Origin: Bacteroides sp.
GTDB lineage: Bacteria > Bacteroidota > Bacteroidia > Bacteroidales > Muribaculaceae
Assembly: GCA_023666835.1 (NCBI GenBank)
Contig: JAMPBJ010000001.1
Location: 881,281 to 931,895 of the forward strand
Length of the DNA: 50,615 bases
Direction: 5' to 3'
Shown: piece after piece, positions 1-11,509 of the stretch
Layout of the letters: each line of letters begins with the position of its first letter
Position numbering within the stretch: the first letter of the stretch is position 1
Notes under the pieces: generated by a model
The model's database searches: none
What the model saw: the letters and a program-made list of their open reading frames with translations, nothing else
Told to the model about the DNA's origin: nothing
Made by a program: the position numbers and the translations under genes

Positions 1-37
1 CGTCGGAGTGTAGGGAAATAGTGGGGGATGATGCTGT

Positions 38-1693
<1,656 letters not shown>

Positions 1694-1729
1694 CTATATA
1701 TAAATATATGTGTAAGCGGGGGCGGTTGA

Positions 1730-2002
1730 TCAGCCGATGACGGCTAAAACATCGCTCTGACGCATGATGAGGTATTTTTCGCCTTCAAATTCGATTTCTG
1801 TTCCGGAATATTTGCCGAAAATCACAGTATCGCCGGTTTTAAGCACCATTTCTTCATCTTTAGTGCCGCCACCAACGGCCACAACCTGACCTTTGAGAGG
1901 TTTTTCTTTGGCAGAATCGGGAATGATAATGCCGGCTACGGTCACTTCTTCAGCCGGAGTGGGAAGAATCAGAACTCTGTCGGCTAATGGTTTGATGTTC
2001 AT
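1730..2002 (-). CDS. groS: Co-chaperonin GroES (Hsp10)
   Basis: GroES is the heptameric lid of the GroEL folding chamber in the cytoplasm. The 90-residue length is typical. The N-terminus [12 protein letters not shown], the central [20 protein letters not shown] and the terminal [13 protein letters not shown] are all hallmark segments. It is the first gene of the groES-groEL operon. The start is the only plausible ATG, and no Shine-Dalgarno precedes it, as is normal in Bacteroidota. The 165 bases upstream hold two inverted repeats (annotated separately) but no CIRCE element, so heat-shock control must use another operator or a sigma-factor route. Confidence 0.99.
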   Translation of the reverse strand: MNIKPLADRVLILPTPAEEVTVAGIIIPDSAKEKPLKGQVVAVGGGTKDEEMVLKTGDTVIFGKYSGTEIEFEGEKYLIMRQSDVLAVIG

Positions 2003-2067
2003 ACTTGTTTGGTTTTGATTAGGTTATGTTGATTGTTATTGAATTCTTGTCAATGCCTGTGTCAGCA

Positions 2068-2093
2068 CATGAAATATATCTGCATATTTCATG
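2068..2093. promoter_or_regulatory. Inverted repeat upstream of groES (possible operator)
   Basis: A perfect 10-bp inverted repeat, CATGAAATAT and ATATTTCATG separated by ATCTGC, lies 66-91 bp upstream of the groES start. It is too AT-rich and lacks a T-tract to be a convincing terminator. Its position between groES and plsC makes a stress-response operator possible. This is inference from symmetry and position only. Confidence 0.4.
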
Positions 2094-2107
2094 CCAAAGT
2101 GGAAAGA

Positions 2108-2125
2108 TGTCAGTTGTGACTGACA
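2108..2125. promoter_or_regulatory. Second inverted repeat upstream of groES
   Basis: TGTCAGT and ACTGACA are separated by TGTG, giving a perfect 7-bp dyad 106-123 bp upstream of groES and 15 bp outside the first dyad. It may be a regulator site or part of the promoter region. No clean TAnnTTTG element could be placed for groES, so the promoter itself is unassigned. Confidence 0.3.
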
Positions 2126-2170
2126 AATTGTCGTACATCTATAACAATATACGAGGGTAAAAGTTGCCCC

Positions 2171-2887
2171 TTACTTGGGCAGGGCGCTCTCGATGGCTCG
2201 CTGCGAGTCGCTGATCAGGCGCGTCATGTCGTGACCGGCGTCGGAGGCCTCGATGGGATGGTGGATGGTAAGCACGATTTTGCCCGGGCGAGGCAATTTT
2301 TTAAAGCGGGGGAGAATTTGGAATGCGCCGTCGATGGTGATGGGGATAACGGGTAGTTTGAACTCCTGTGCCAGCAGGAAGGCGCCACGCTTGAACGGGC
2401 GCATCTTGCCGTCCCATGTGCGTGCGCCTTCGGGGAAGACGACGATCGACATGCCGTCAGACAACAGATGCTCGGCGCGATCCATGGTGTGGCGCAAAGC
2501 CGATGGCGATGATTTGTCGACATAGATCTGATGCGACTTCTCGCAGGCGAATCCAACAAGGGGAATTGAGCGAAGACCCTGTTTCATCATCCATCGGAAA
2601 TTGTGGTTGAGGTAGCCATAGACGCTGAATATGTCGAAGGCGCCCTGATGGTTGGCCACGAACACATAGCTCGTGTCGGCCGAAATGTTTTCGCGGCCGT
2701 GAACCTTGACCCTGACAAGAGTGAGCACACATATGGACCGGGCCCAGATGTGAGCCGGCCAGTAGCCAAACCAGCCTCCGCCCCCGAGTGAGCATCCGAC
2801 AATGGTGAGCAACGCTGCGATGATGGTCGACAGCAAAGCCAGCGGCAAAGCTATGCAGAAAAAATAGATGCGATAGAGAAACAGCAT
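2171..2887 (-). CDS. plsC: 1-acyl-sn-glycerol-3-phosphate acyltransferase (PlsC-like)
   Basis: This inner-membrane enzyme probably acylates lysophosphatidic acid to phosphatidic acid in phospholipid synthesis. Residues 1-31 are hydrophobic (membrane anchor). The acyltransferase signature NH(x4)D is present as NHQGAFD at residues 79-85, and the substrate-binding block FPEGARTWDGKM begins at residue 151. A 7-codon longer frame from a TTG exists, but that TTG lies inside the TATCTTTG promoter element, so the ATG at 2887 (238 aa) is the credible start. The closely related O-acyltransferases of lipid metabolism share the same motifs, so the precise acceptor is inferred. Confidence 0.9.
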   Translation of the reverse strand: MLFLYRIYFFCIALPLALLSTIIAALLTIVGCSLGGGGWFGYWPAHIWARSICVLTLVRVKVHGRENISADTSYVFVANHQGAFDIFSVYGYLNHNFRWMMKQGLRSIPLVGFACEKSHQIYVDKSSPSALRHTMDRAEHLLSDGMSIVVFPEGARTWDGKMRPFKRGAFLLAQEFKLPVIPITIDGAFQILPRFKKLPRPGKIVLTIHHPIEASDAGHDMTRLISDSQRAIESALPK

Positions 2888-2905
2888 GATTCGTGGTCTT
2901 TTCTG

Positions 2906-2936
2906 CAAAGATACACACCCCGGGCTTAATATACAA
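2906..2936 (-). promoter_or_regulatory. plsC promoter (Bacteroidota type)
   Basis: On the minus strand, TTG (2936-2934) is followed after 20 bases by TATCTTTG (2913-2906), matching the Bacteroidota -33/-7 pattern TTTG-N19-21-TAnnTTTG. Transcription would begin about 10 bases before the ATG at 2887, giving a very short leader. Confidence 0.75.
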
Positions 2937-2973
2937 TAATGAACTCATTTAAACTTTTTACCGAATGTAAAAA

Positions 2974-3858
2974 TTGGAAGTGCAGCAACCCAATGGAGTC
3001 ACGGCCCGATTCACCCACAATACGCCCGAAGAACTGTCGACACTTCAGCGCGAATGGCTGGTGGATCAGTTTGAAAAGATGACTGAAGCGATATATTGCT
3101 CTGACAAGACATCGCGCGAGTGGGAAGAATATATCGACATCCATTCGCTGGCAAAGTATTATGTGATACAAGAATTTACCGGAAACTGGGATGCATTCAT
3201 CGGCAGTTCGTATCTGCACAAGGATCTCGGCAAGAAGTGGACATTCGGCCCCATATGGGATTCGGGATGGACATTTTGCTATGACCGGCGCAAAGGCACC
3301 TTCTTCGAAGAGCGCTATGATGCCTATGGGAAATCCGGTATAAATTATATATGGATTGAAGAGCTTCTGAAATTTCCGCATTTCCGCGAAGTGGTGGCAG
3401 AGCAGTGGCATGAATTTGAGCCCAAGATCGATGTGCTCAGCGAATATATGGACTCGCTGCACGCAGTTGTCGGGCCGGCAATAAAACTGAGCTATGACAG
3501 CATATGGACACAGTATAATCCCGGTTGGCACGACGCAAACAGAGTGAAGGAGGTAATTAAAAAGTTTTTACCTGTCAGCCGCGAATGGTTCAACAGCTAT
3601 ATCGACGACACATTGCTTGACATCGACGAAATAGAGGCCGACAAGCGAAAACTCGAGTTGACGATCGCCGACGGCAGCATTGTGGTTTCGACGGCTGGCG
3701 AATTGAAGACATTGCGCGTATATGACATATTCGGTCGGCAGTGTCAGACTCGACAGAGGGCTGACAACAGCTGGAGCGTGCTTTCGGGCCCCGGGCTTTA
3801 TGTGGTGCAAGTGACCTTGTCCGATGGTACTCGAGTGGCTAAAACCGTAAGATTATGA
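2974..3858 (+). pseudogene. 5'-deleted CotH-family protein with C-terminal sorting-like domain
   Basis: The frame is open from a TTG directly after an in-frame TAA (2968-2970) and encodes about 294 residues. It begins in the middle of a CotH-type protein: the first residues (EVQQPNGVTARF) and the later WTFGPIWDSGWTFCYDR block belong to the central and C-terminal parts of CotH-fold proteins. No signal peptide or N-terminal half is present. The last 75 or so residues (VYDIFGRQCQTRQ, GPGLYVVQVTLSDG, KTVRL) resemble the C-terminal sorting-type beta domain common on secreted Bacteroidota proteins. The plsC promoter occupies the sequence just upstream, so the 5' half has been lost. It is probably not expressed as a functional protein. 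The alternative is a genuinely short domain protein started at TTG, which I consider unlikely. Confidence 0.75.
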
Positions 3859-5439
<1,581 letters not shown>

Positions 5440-5459
5440 TATTAGGTTGGCGGCCATTC

Positions 5460-5809
5460 GTCACGCATCTTTGGCCTGACAGCATCGGTCACATAGTCCA
5501 CTATGCTCCCTCTTTGTCAAGCCAAACCTGCGCAACGACTGACCGTCTCCAATACCAAAGAGATTAGTCACGCATCTTTGGCCTGCCTGCATCGGTCACA
5601 TAGTCCACTATGCTCCCTCTTTGTCAGGCCAAACCTGCGCAACGACTGACCGCCTCCAACACCAAAGAGATTCGTCACGCATCTTTGGCCTGCCTGCATC
5701 GGTCACATAGTCCACTATGCTCCCTCTTTGTCAGGCCAAACCTGCGCAACGACTGACCGCCTCCAATACCAAAGAGATTAGTCACGCATCTTTGGCCTGA
5801 CAGCATCGG
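5460..5809. repeat. Three and a quarter tandem copies of a 107-bp structured repeat
   Basis: Full units begin with GTCACGCATCTTTGG at 5460, 5567 and 5674, each exactly 107 bp, and a partial fourth copy begins at 5781 and ends near 5809. Copies differ by only a few substitutions. Each unit can fold: in units 2 and 3 TTTGGCCTG pairs with CAGGCCAAA (5577-5585 with 5625-5633 in unit 2), enclosing CATAG-TCCA-CTATG. A further CCAAAGA/TCTTTGG dyad spans each unit boundary. No ORF of note is encoded. The array lies between guaB and a prolyl isomerase gene. Units are too long and lack spacers for CRISPR. Confidence 0.9.
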
Positions 5810-5980
5810 ATTTTGTCGGCGGTCATTAACGCGGGATAAGATTTATAAGATTTATAAGTTTTATAAGTCGTATATTATGTGATTCTTTGGTTCGCATTAT
5901 ATAATAAATTGCATGGTCAGTTCGTTATATATGCGGACCGCTTGTTTTGCGGCCATCTCCCCTTCATTCAATAACCCCCT
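5810..5980. other. Leader region of the prolyl isomerase gene
   Basis: This AT-rich stretch follows the repeat array. It holds short near-direct repeats of AGATTTATA around 5839-5867. A TTTG at 5887-5890 could be a -33 element, but no matching TAnnTTTG was found. No coding potential is seen. Confidence 0.4.
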
Positions 5981-7915
5981 ATGAAAAAAACAGCTATCTG
6001 GTTTCTCGGTGCATTTATGACAATTCCGGTGGCATTCGGTGCCGTAAAGACCGCCACGACCGATCCAACCGTGATGACCATCGCCGGCACTGATGTGAAA
6101 CTCAGTGAATTTGAATATCTCTACAGAAAAAACAACACTCAGCAGCAAGCTGATCTGACGCTTGACCAATATATCGATATGTTTGTCAACTATAAGCTGA
6201 AGGTGGCTGCGGCCAAGAGTCTCGGACTTGACACCGTGAGCGAGTATCTGAAAGACATGGAGCGATACCGCATGGAGCTTGTCGAGCCATACACATTCGA
6301 TGTGGCCACGCGCGACAGTCTTGTCAATGTTGCGTATCAACATGCCGGTAAGGTGGTGAAGGTCACACATCTTACACTGCCCGTGGCCTATGGACAACAA
6401 CCGGGCAAAGAACTGTATACCACACTCGACAGTGTGCGTCGCCTGGCCATGGCCGGAGAAGATTTTGCATCGCTGGCTGCCGGCACGGTATCCTCTTTTC
6501 ATGGAGTGGCCTTTTCGGGACAGGTGTCGGTGTGCAACGGCAATGTGCCCTATCGCTTTGAGGATGTGGCATGCAACTTAGATAAAGGTGAGATATCTGA
6601 AGTGTTCACCACTCCGGTCGGTGTTCATCTGATCAAAGTTGACGACATTGTGGCACATCCCGGTGAAGTCAAGACCCGCCACATACTTAAATATACAGCC
6701 GGGAAGAGTGCTGAATATGATTCGCTGCAGGCACTTGCCATCGACTCGATACACGGACTGTTGCTTCATGGTGCCAACTTTGAGGAACTTGCATCGCGGC
6801 TTACCGACGACCCGTCAGGGATAGGTCACGGCGGCGATTTGCCCTGGTTCGGACCCGGCCGGTTTGCTCCGGAATTCGAGCAGGCAGCCTACGGCCTTGG
6901 CGATGGCGAGATGTCCAAGCCAGTGAAGACCCAGTTTGGCTACCACATCATATTGCGCGAAGGCTGGCGTCCGCTTCCCGAGCTGTCGCAACTTCAGTCC
7001 GATATAGAAAATGCCATTTCGAGCGACTATCGCAAGCAATTATGCCACACTCGCGCCATGGAAAAATATGCCTCGGCTGTCGGATTCAAGATCAACAGCA
7101 AGACGGTGAAGAAAGCAAAGAAAATCATCGAGAAGCGTGGGTCGCTCAGCCCTGCCGTGGTCAGTGAAATAGTGGCTCTGAAGGATGAAGCCTTCACCCT
7201 CTCAGGCAAGAAGTATTCGTTTGCCGGATTGGATGTTGCAGGTGCTGAAACAGGGTCGATCGACGAATTGCTGACCGCTTTCGACGGCGCATTGCTCAAG
7301 CTGTGCAATCAGGCAGTGTCCGACGATTTCCTTGCCACACTTCCCGATCGCGAGCCTGAATACCGTAACTTGATCAACGAATATTCCGATGGTATGCTGC
7401 TTTTTGAGGTCAGCAACCGCGAGGTGTGGGATCGCGCCAATAAGGATATCGAGGGGTTGACGGCATACTTTGAGTCGCATCGAGTTGATTTTGCCTGGGA
7501 GCGTCCGCACTATGTGGGCTATATTGTCAGTGCTGTCAATGACTCTGTGGCAGATGCCGCTACGGCCTACCTGGCAACGATCGATGCCGATGCCTCGCAA
7601 CTCCCTACCGAACTTCGCAAGAAATTTGGCAAAGACGCCAAGATCGACCGCGTCAATGGTCAGCAAGGCGATTATCCCATAATCGATTACGTGGCATTCG
7701 GTGGCGAACTGCCGACTACCGACAAACGCTGGAAATCATTTCGCGGATTCAACGGTCGAGTAGTTGAGCAGCCCGAAGAGATGACCCACGTCAAAGGCAA
7801 GGTGGGCGTGGCATATCAGCAGCAACTCGAAGAAGAGTGGATCGAGCGTCTGCGCGCCAACTTTCCCGTCAGCATCGACCGCGAACTGATCGGCAGCCGT
7901 CTCGGCAATATATAA
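5981..7915 (+). CDS. Exported parvulin-type peptidyl-prolyl cis-trans isomerase with two rotamase modules
   Basis: This is a 644-residue periplasmic folding factor for outer-membrane or secreted proteins. Residues 1-20 form a signal peptide (MKKTAIWFLGAFMTIPVAFG). A SurA/PpiD-like helical chaperone region follows, then two parvulin repeats at roughly residues 120-225 (ends GEISEVFTTPVGVHLIKVDD) and 225-330 (begins KTRHILKY, ends GEMSKPVKTQFGYHIILREG). The remaining 300 residues are helical with no recognised domain. The next gene is a second SurA-like isomerase and the one after is OstA-like, so the three form an envelope-biogenesis group. It is longer than E. coli SurA (about 430 aa), mainly through the C-terminal extension. 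Confidence 0.93.
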   Translation: MKKTAIWFLGAFMTIPVAFGAVKTATTDPTVMTIAGTDVKLSEFEYLYRKNNTQQQADLTLDQYIDMFVNYKLKVAAAKSLGLDTVSEYLKDMERYRMELVEPYTFDVATRDSLVNVAYQHAGKVVKVTHLTLPVAYGQQPGKELYTTLDSVRRLAMAGEDFASLAAGTVSSFHGVAFSGQVSVCNGNVPYRFEDVACNLDKGEISEVFTTPVGVHLIKVDDIVAHPGEVKTRHILKYTAGKSAEYDSLQALAIDSIHGLLLHGANFEELASRLTDDPSGIGHGGDLPWFGPGRFAPEFEQAAYGLGDGEMSKPVKTQFGYHIILREGWRPLPELSQLQSDIENAISSDYRKQLCHTRAMEKYASAVGFKINSKTVKKAKKIIEKRGSLSPAVVSEIVALKDEAFTLSGKKYSFAGLDVAGAETGSIDELLTAFDGALLKLCNQAVSDDFLATLPDREPEYRNLINEYSDGMLLFEVSNREVWDRANKDIEGLTAYFESHRVDFAWERPHYVGYIVSAVNDSVADAATAYLATIDADASQLPTELRKKFGKDAKIDRVNGQQGDYPIIDYVAFGGELPTTDKRWKSFRGFNGRVVEQPEEMTHVKGKVGVAYQQQLEEEWIERLRANFPVSIDRELIGSRLGNI

Positions 7916-7983
7916 TACGCCGGTCGTATGTTAACTGATGCTAAAAACTTAAGTCGGGTGTCAGCTATATGACTAAAAAATAG

Positions 7984-7991
7984 TAATTTTG
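7984..7991 (+). promoter_or_regulatory. Promoter -7 element before the SurA-like gene
   Basis: TAATTTTG matches TAnnTTTG and lies 18 bp before the TTG start (30 bp before the alternative GTG). The second isomerase gene can therefore be transcribed independently of the first. Confidence 0.6.
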
Positions 7992-8008
7992 GCGAGATAA
8001 ACCAATAA

Positions 8009-9412
8009 TTGTACAAATCAGTGAATATCATCAGGACAGTTGTGACCGCATTTTATGCTGTTTTGGCATTGGTTGCGGTTGGACAAAACAATATAGCTGA
8101 GGAAGTTGCCTGGGTAGTAGGCGACCAGCCCATATGGAAATCTGAGATCGAAGAGCAATACAACAATCTTCAGTATGAGAAGGTTGATCTCGGAGGCGAT
8201 CCCTATTGTCTGATCCCGGAACAGATGGCTGTGGAGAAACTGTTTCTTCATCAAGCCGACATCGACACCATCACGGTACCCGACGCATCGGTGATGGCAG
8301 AAGTCGACGCTCGATTGAACTTCTACATCAGTCAGCTCGGATCGCGCGACAAAGTGGAGCAATATTTCCGCAAATCCCTTCCCGAGATGCGCGAGCAGAT
8401 GATCGACATGGTGCGCAACTCCTATAGAGTGCGCAGTGTGCAGCAGGCACTGACCAAGAACATATCTGCCACTCCGTCGGATGTGCGCCGCTATTTCAGC
8501 ACGCTCCCGGCCGACAGTGTTCCTTTTGTACCCATGCAGGTTGAAGTTCAAATACTGACCTTCAATCCCGTCATCCCCCAGCAGGAGATCGAAGATGTCA
8601 AGGCTCGCCTGCGTGAGTTTACCGACCGTGTCAACTCCGGCGAGAGCGACTTCTCCACGCTTGCCATCCTCTATTCGGAGGACAAAGAGAGCGCGCTAAG
8701 AGGCGGTGAGGTCGGTTTCCTCGGCCGAGCCCAACTCGATCCCGAATATGCTGCAGTGGCATTCAACCTCAACGATCCCAAAAAGGTGTCGAAGATCGTG
8801 GAGTCGCAATATGGCTACCACATCATACAGCTGATTGAGAAACGTGGCGATCGCATCAATACACGTCACATACTTCTGCGTCCGAAGGTGTCGGAAAATG
8901 ATCTTGTCGATGCCGTGAACCGTCTGGATTCTCTTCGTCACGACATCGTTGACGATAAGAAATTCTCATTTGAAGATGCAGTGGCCGTGCTTTCGCAGGA
9001 CAAGGATACGCGCAACAACCGCGGTACGATGGTCAACCAACAGACCGGCACACCTCGCTTCGAAATGTCGCAGCTTCCGCAGGAAGTGGCCAAGATGGTC
9101 AACGATCTGCAGGAAGGCGAAATCTCCGCTCCGTTCATCATGATCGATCCCAAGCAGAACCGAGAAGTGGTGGCAATGGTCAAGTTGACCCACCGCATCG
9201 ACGGGCATCGCGCAAATATGTCGGACGACTATCAGCTCGTCAAGGACATGTATGAAAACGCCGAGCGCGAAAAGGTGCTGGCCAAGTGGCTTGAGAAGAA
9301 AATCCAGGACACATATGTGCGCATCGAGGACGGATGGCGCAATTGCGACTTCAAGCATCAGGGTTGGATTAAAACCGCGCCGGCTGGTGCCAAAACTCAG
9401 GCGCAGGACTAA
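8009..9412 (+). CDS. surA: SurA-like periplasmic peptidyl-prolyl isomerase/chaperone
   Basis: This is a 467-residue exported chaperone with a SurA layout. It has a hydrophobic signal (about residues 8-26), the N-terminal motif EEVAWVVGDQPIWKSEIEEQY typical of SurA family members, a helical chaperone core, then two parvulin domains: residues 175-285 (ILYSEDKESALRGGEVGFLG, SQYGYHIIQLIEKRGD) and about 290-400 (INTRHILLRPK). No in-frame ATG occurs before 8225, beyond the signal peptide, so translation must begin at a non-ATG codon: TTG at 8009 or GTG at 8021. It ends 9 bp before the OstA-like gene, so the two are co-transcribed. Confidence 0.93.
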   Translation: MYKSVNIIRTVVTAFYAVLALVAVGQNNIAEEVAWVVGDQPIWKSEIEEQYNNLQYEKVDLGGDPYCLIPEQMAVEKLFLHQADIDTITVPDASVMAEVDARLNFYISQLGSRDKVEQYFRKSLPEMREQMIDMVRNSYRVRSVQQALTKNISATPSDVRRYFSTLPADSVPFVPMQVEVQILTFNPVIPQQEIEDVKARLREFTDRVNSGESDFSTLAILYSEDKESALRGGEVGFLGRAQLDPEYAAVAFNLNDPKKVSKIVESQYGYHIIQLIEKRGDRINTRHILLRPKVSENDLVDAVNRLDSLRHDIVDDKKFSFEDAVAVLSQDKDTRNNRGTMVNQQTGTPRFEMSQLPQEVAKMVNDLQEGEISAPFIMIDPKQNREVVAMVKLTHRIDGHRANMSDDYQLVKDMYENAEREKVLAKWLEKKIQDTYVRIEDGWRNCDFKHQGWIKTAPAGAKTQAQD

Positions 9413-9421
9413 CGCAGGTAC

Positions 9422-11371
9422 ATGACGCTATCGGAACTTAAATTGAAGACTCTGGCTTCGGCCAGGTTGCTGACTGTGGCTTTGGCCATGGCGATTTGTT
9501 TGCCGTCGATACTTGTGTCGTATGCGCAGAAGCCGGCCAAAACCTCTACGCGTCCGGCTCCGAAAAAGGTGCAGCGGCCCGAGCCCGGGAAGAAGATGGT
9601 CAATCCGACGATTCCGAAGGCTGACCGCAACCAGGCCAACAAAGTATTTCTCGAATATGCTGACCGATTGTCGTATCAGGCCGATCCCCAGGTTCCGGCC
9701 GAGGATCAGTATCAGATAGTCAGCGGCAATGTCAAACTGCGCAAGGGCGGTATGTTTATGTACTGTGACAGTGCCTACGTCTACGAAAAGATCAACTCGG
9801 TGGAAGCATTTGGTAATGTGCGCATGGAGCAGGGCGACACACTCTTTGTCTATGCCGACTATCTTGACTACGACGGCCTGAACCAGGAAGCGGTGCTCTA
9901 TGCCGACGCCGGCAAGAAGGTGCGTCTGCGCAACCGCGATGTCACGCTGACCACCGATGTGTTTCACTACGATCTGGTCAGCGAGGTTGGATTCTATGAC
10001 GTCGGTGGCGAACTGACCGACAATCAGAACAAACTGACATCGTGGGAAGGAGAGTATTATTCGCGCACCAAACAGTCGTATTTCACTGGCGATGTGCACC
10101 TGACATCGCGACGCAAGAACGATGTGCTTTTCATCACCACAGATTCGCTTGAATATAACACGGCCACTCACATTGCGCAACTGGTGAGTGAAAGTACGAT
10201 CCGCAACAAAGACGGCATCATCACCACGACGTCGGGCGTTTACAATACCAACAGCGGTGTGGCCGATCTGTATGAACGGTCGACCGTTGTGACCGAACGC
10301 GGCAACACGCTCACGGGCGATACGCTCATCTACGACCGCCAGAAACAGCAAGGTTGGGCCTACGGCAATATGGTGCTTACGGATTCGGCACGCCAGAGCT
10401 CGCTGCTTGGCGACTACGGATTCTACGATGAGTTGCGCGACAGTGCTTTTGTGACCGGACGTGCCCTTGCAAAGGAATATTCGAAGGGCGACACGCTCTA
10501 TCTGCATGGCGACACTATTGAGGCATATCTTGACCTTTCGGATTCGACAAAGGTGACCAACGCTTATCATCGTGTTCGCTTCTATCGCTTCGATATCCAG
10601 GGACTTTGCGATTCGCTGAGCCTGACCGAGCGCGATTCGATGATGTGGATGTATCGCGCCCCGATCGTGTGGAGCGGCGAACGTCAGATTTTGGGCAATC
10701 AGATCAATGTGCATCTGGCCGATTCGACGGTCGACTGGGCCCGATTGCCGCGAACCGGACTGATGGCCGAACATATTGCCGAGGACTGCTACAACCAGTT
10801 GAGCGGCGATGACATGACGACATGGATGAACGATTCGACCGTGCGTCGCCTTTATGCCGAGGGTAGTGTACAGCTGATAGTGTTCCCGATGGAGTCTGAC
10901 TCCACATATAATAAATATGCCTATATCGAGAGTAGCTATATGGATGCATACTTCAACAATAATTCCGTAGAAAGCATTCATTTCTGGCCCGAAACCACAT
11001 CGAAAATCACGCCACTCTATCTTGCCAAGCGCAATTCTTACTTTCTGCCGAAGTTCAGATGGTATGAAGATCTGCGTCCGATATCGCCCGAAGATGTGTT
11101 CTATCTGCCGGATGGTATGGAGTTACTGCTGAGCAGTGCTCCGCCGGTGCAGTCAGGTCCTTCAGGACCGGGAGAGCCCAAGCGCGATGTCGGGGAGCCC
11201 AACCCCAATGCACCGGCTGATCGGATTGTTCCCGAACTCGATGGCGACGACATGCCCACTCCGAAGCACCAGCGCAGCGATGAGACACCGCGTCTTGGAC
11301 GCAGTCCCCGAGCCATGTCGCCCGGTGCCAGCGGACCCTCCGTCGTAGGTCGGAAAAAGATAGGACAATAG
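9422..11371 (+). CDS. OstA/LptA-like lipopolysaccharide transport protein
   Basis: This 649-residue protein has an N-terminal signal (residues 14-36, LLTVALAMAICLPSILVSYA). It carries a long series of OstA-type beta-jellyroll strands with repeating units such as YQIVSGNVKLRKGGMFMYCDSAYVYEK and VEAFGNVRMEQGDTLFVYADYL. The family bridges LPS across the periplasm (LptA) or forms the N-domain of LptD. Here there is no LptD barrel, so an LptA-like bridge extended to large size is most likely. The last 80 or so residues are Pro/Gly/Ser-rich and low-complexity. It lies 9 bp after the SurA-like gene, matching the cell's need for chaperones and LPS export together. Confidence 0.85.
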   Translation: MTLSELKLKTLASARLLTVALAMAICLPSILVSYAQKPAKTSTRPAPKKVQRPEPGKKMVNPTIPKADRNQANKVFLEYADRLSYQADPQVPAEDQYQIVSGNVKLRKGGMFMYCDSAYVYEKINSVEAFGNVRMEQGDTLFVYADYLDYDGLNQEAVLYADAGKKVRLRNRDVTLTTDVFHYDLVSEVGFYDVGGELTDNQNKLTSWEGEYYSRTKQSYFTGDVHLTSRRKNDVLFITTDSLEYNTATHIAQLVSESTIRNKDGIITTTSGVYNTNSGVADLYERSTVVTERGNTLTGDTLIYDRQKQQGWAYGNMVLTDSARQSSLLGDYGFYDELRDSAFVTGRALAKEYSKGDTLYLHGDTIEAYLDLSDSTKVTNAYHRVRFYRFDIQGLCDSLSLTERDSMMWMYRAPIVWSGERQILGNQINVHLADSTVDWARLPRTGLMAEHIAEDCYNQLSGDDMTTWMNDSTVRRLYAEGSVQLIVFPMESDSTYNKYAYIESSYMDAYFNNNSVESIHFWPETTSKITPLYLAKRNSYFLPKFRWYEDLRPISPEDVFYLPDGMELLLSSAPPVQSGPSGPGEPKRDVGEPNPNAPADRIVPELDGDDMPTPKHQRSDETPRLGRSPRAMSPGASGPSVVGRKKIGQ

Positions 11372-11395
11372 ACATAGGGGGAGCAGATTTCTAAG

Positions 11396-11415
11396 TTATC
11401 AACATTTTATCAACA
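11396..11415. repeat. Pair of TTATCAACA direct repeats (DnaA-box-like)
   Basis: TTATCAACA occurs at 11396-11404 and 11407-11415, an 11-bp period. It differs from the classical DnaA box TTATCCACA at one position. It lies about 95 bp before mutL and just upstream of its promoter. Function is unproven. Confidence 0.35.
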
Positions 11416-11444
11416 TTTCCTGTCGGCTGCTGTTGAAAGAGCGG

Positions 11445-11476
11445 TTTGGTCGGGGTGTGTTTCTGTTGTAACTTTG
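11445..11476 (+). promoter_or_regulatory. mutL promoter
   Basis: TTTG (11445-11448), a 20-bp spacer, then TAACTTTG (11469-11476): a complete match to the Bacteroidota housekeeping promoter, 33 bp before the mutL ATG. Confidence 0.8.
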
Positions 11477-11509
11477 CATGGATAAAGAATCCGTATTAAA
11501 GAACCTCAT

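Noticed and set aside
1990-2170. CIRCE heat-shock operator before groES
   Set aside because: No TTAGCACTC-N9-GAGTGCTAA or close match is present.
2888-2908. TTG start giving a 245-residue PlsC
   Set aside because: The TTG lies inside the TATCTTTG promoter element, so it could not be in the mRNA.
5460-5809. CRISPR array
   Set aside because: Units are 107 bp, contiguous and nearly identical with no unique spacers, and no cas genes are near.
9428-10981. 517-codon minus-strand frame opposite the OstA-like gene
   Set aside because: The plus-strand protein has a signal peptide and family motifs; the minus product has no recognisable domain.
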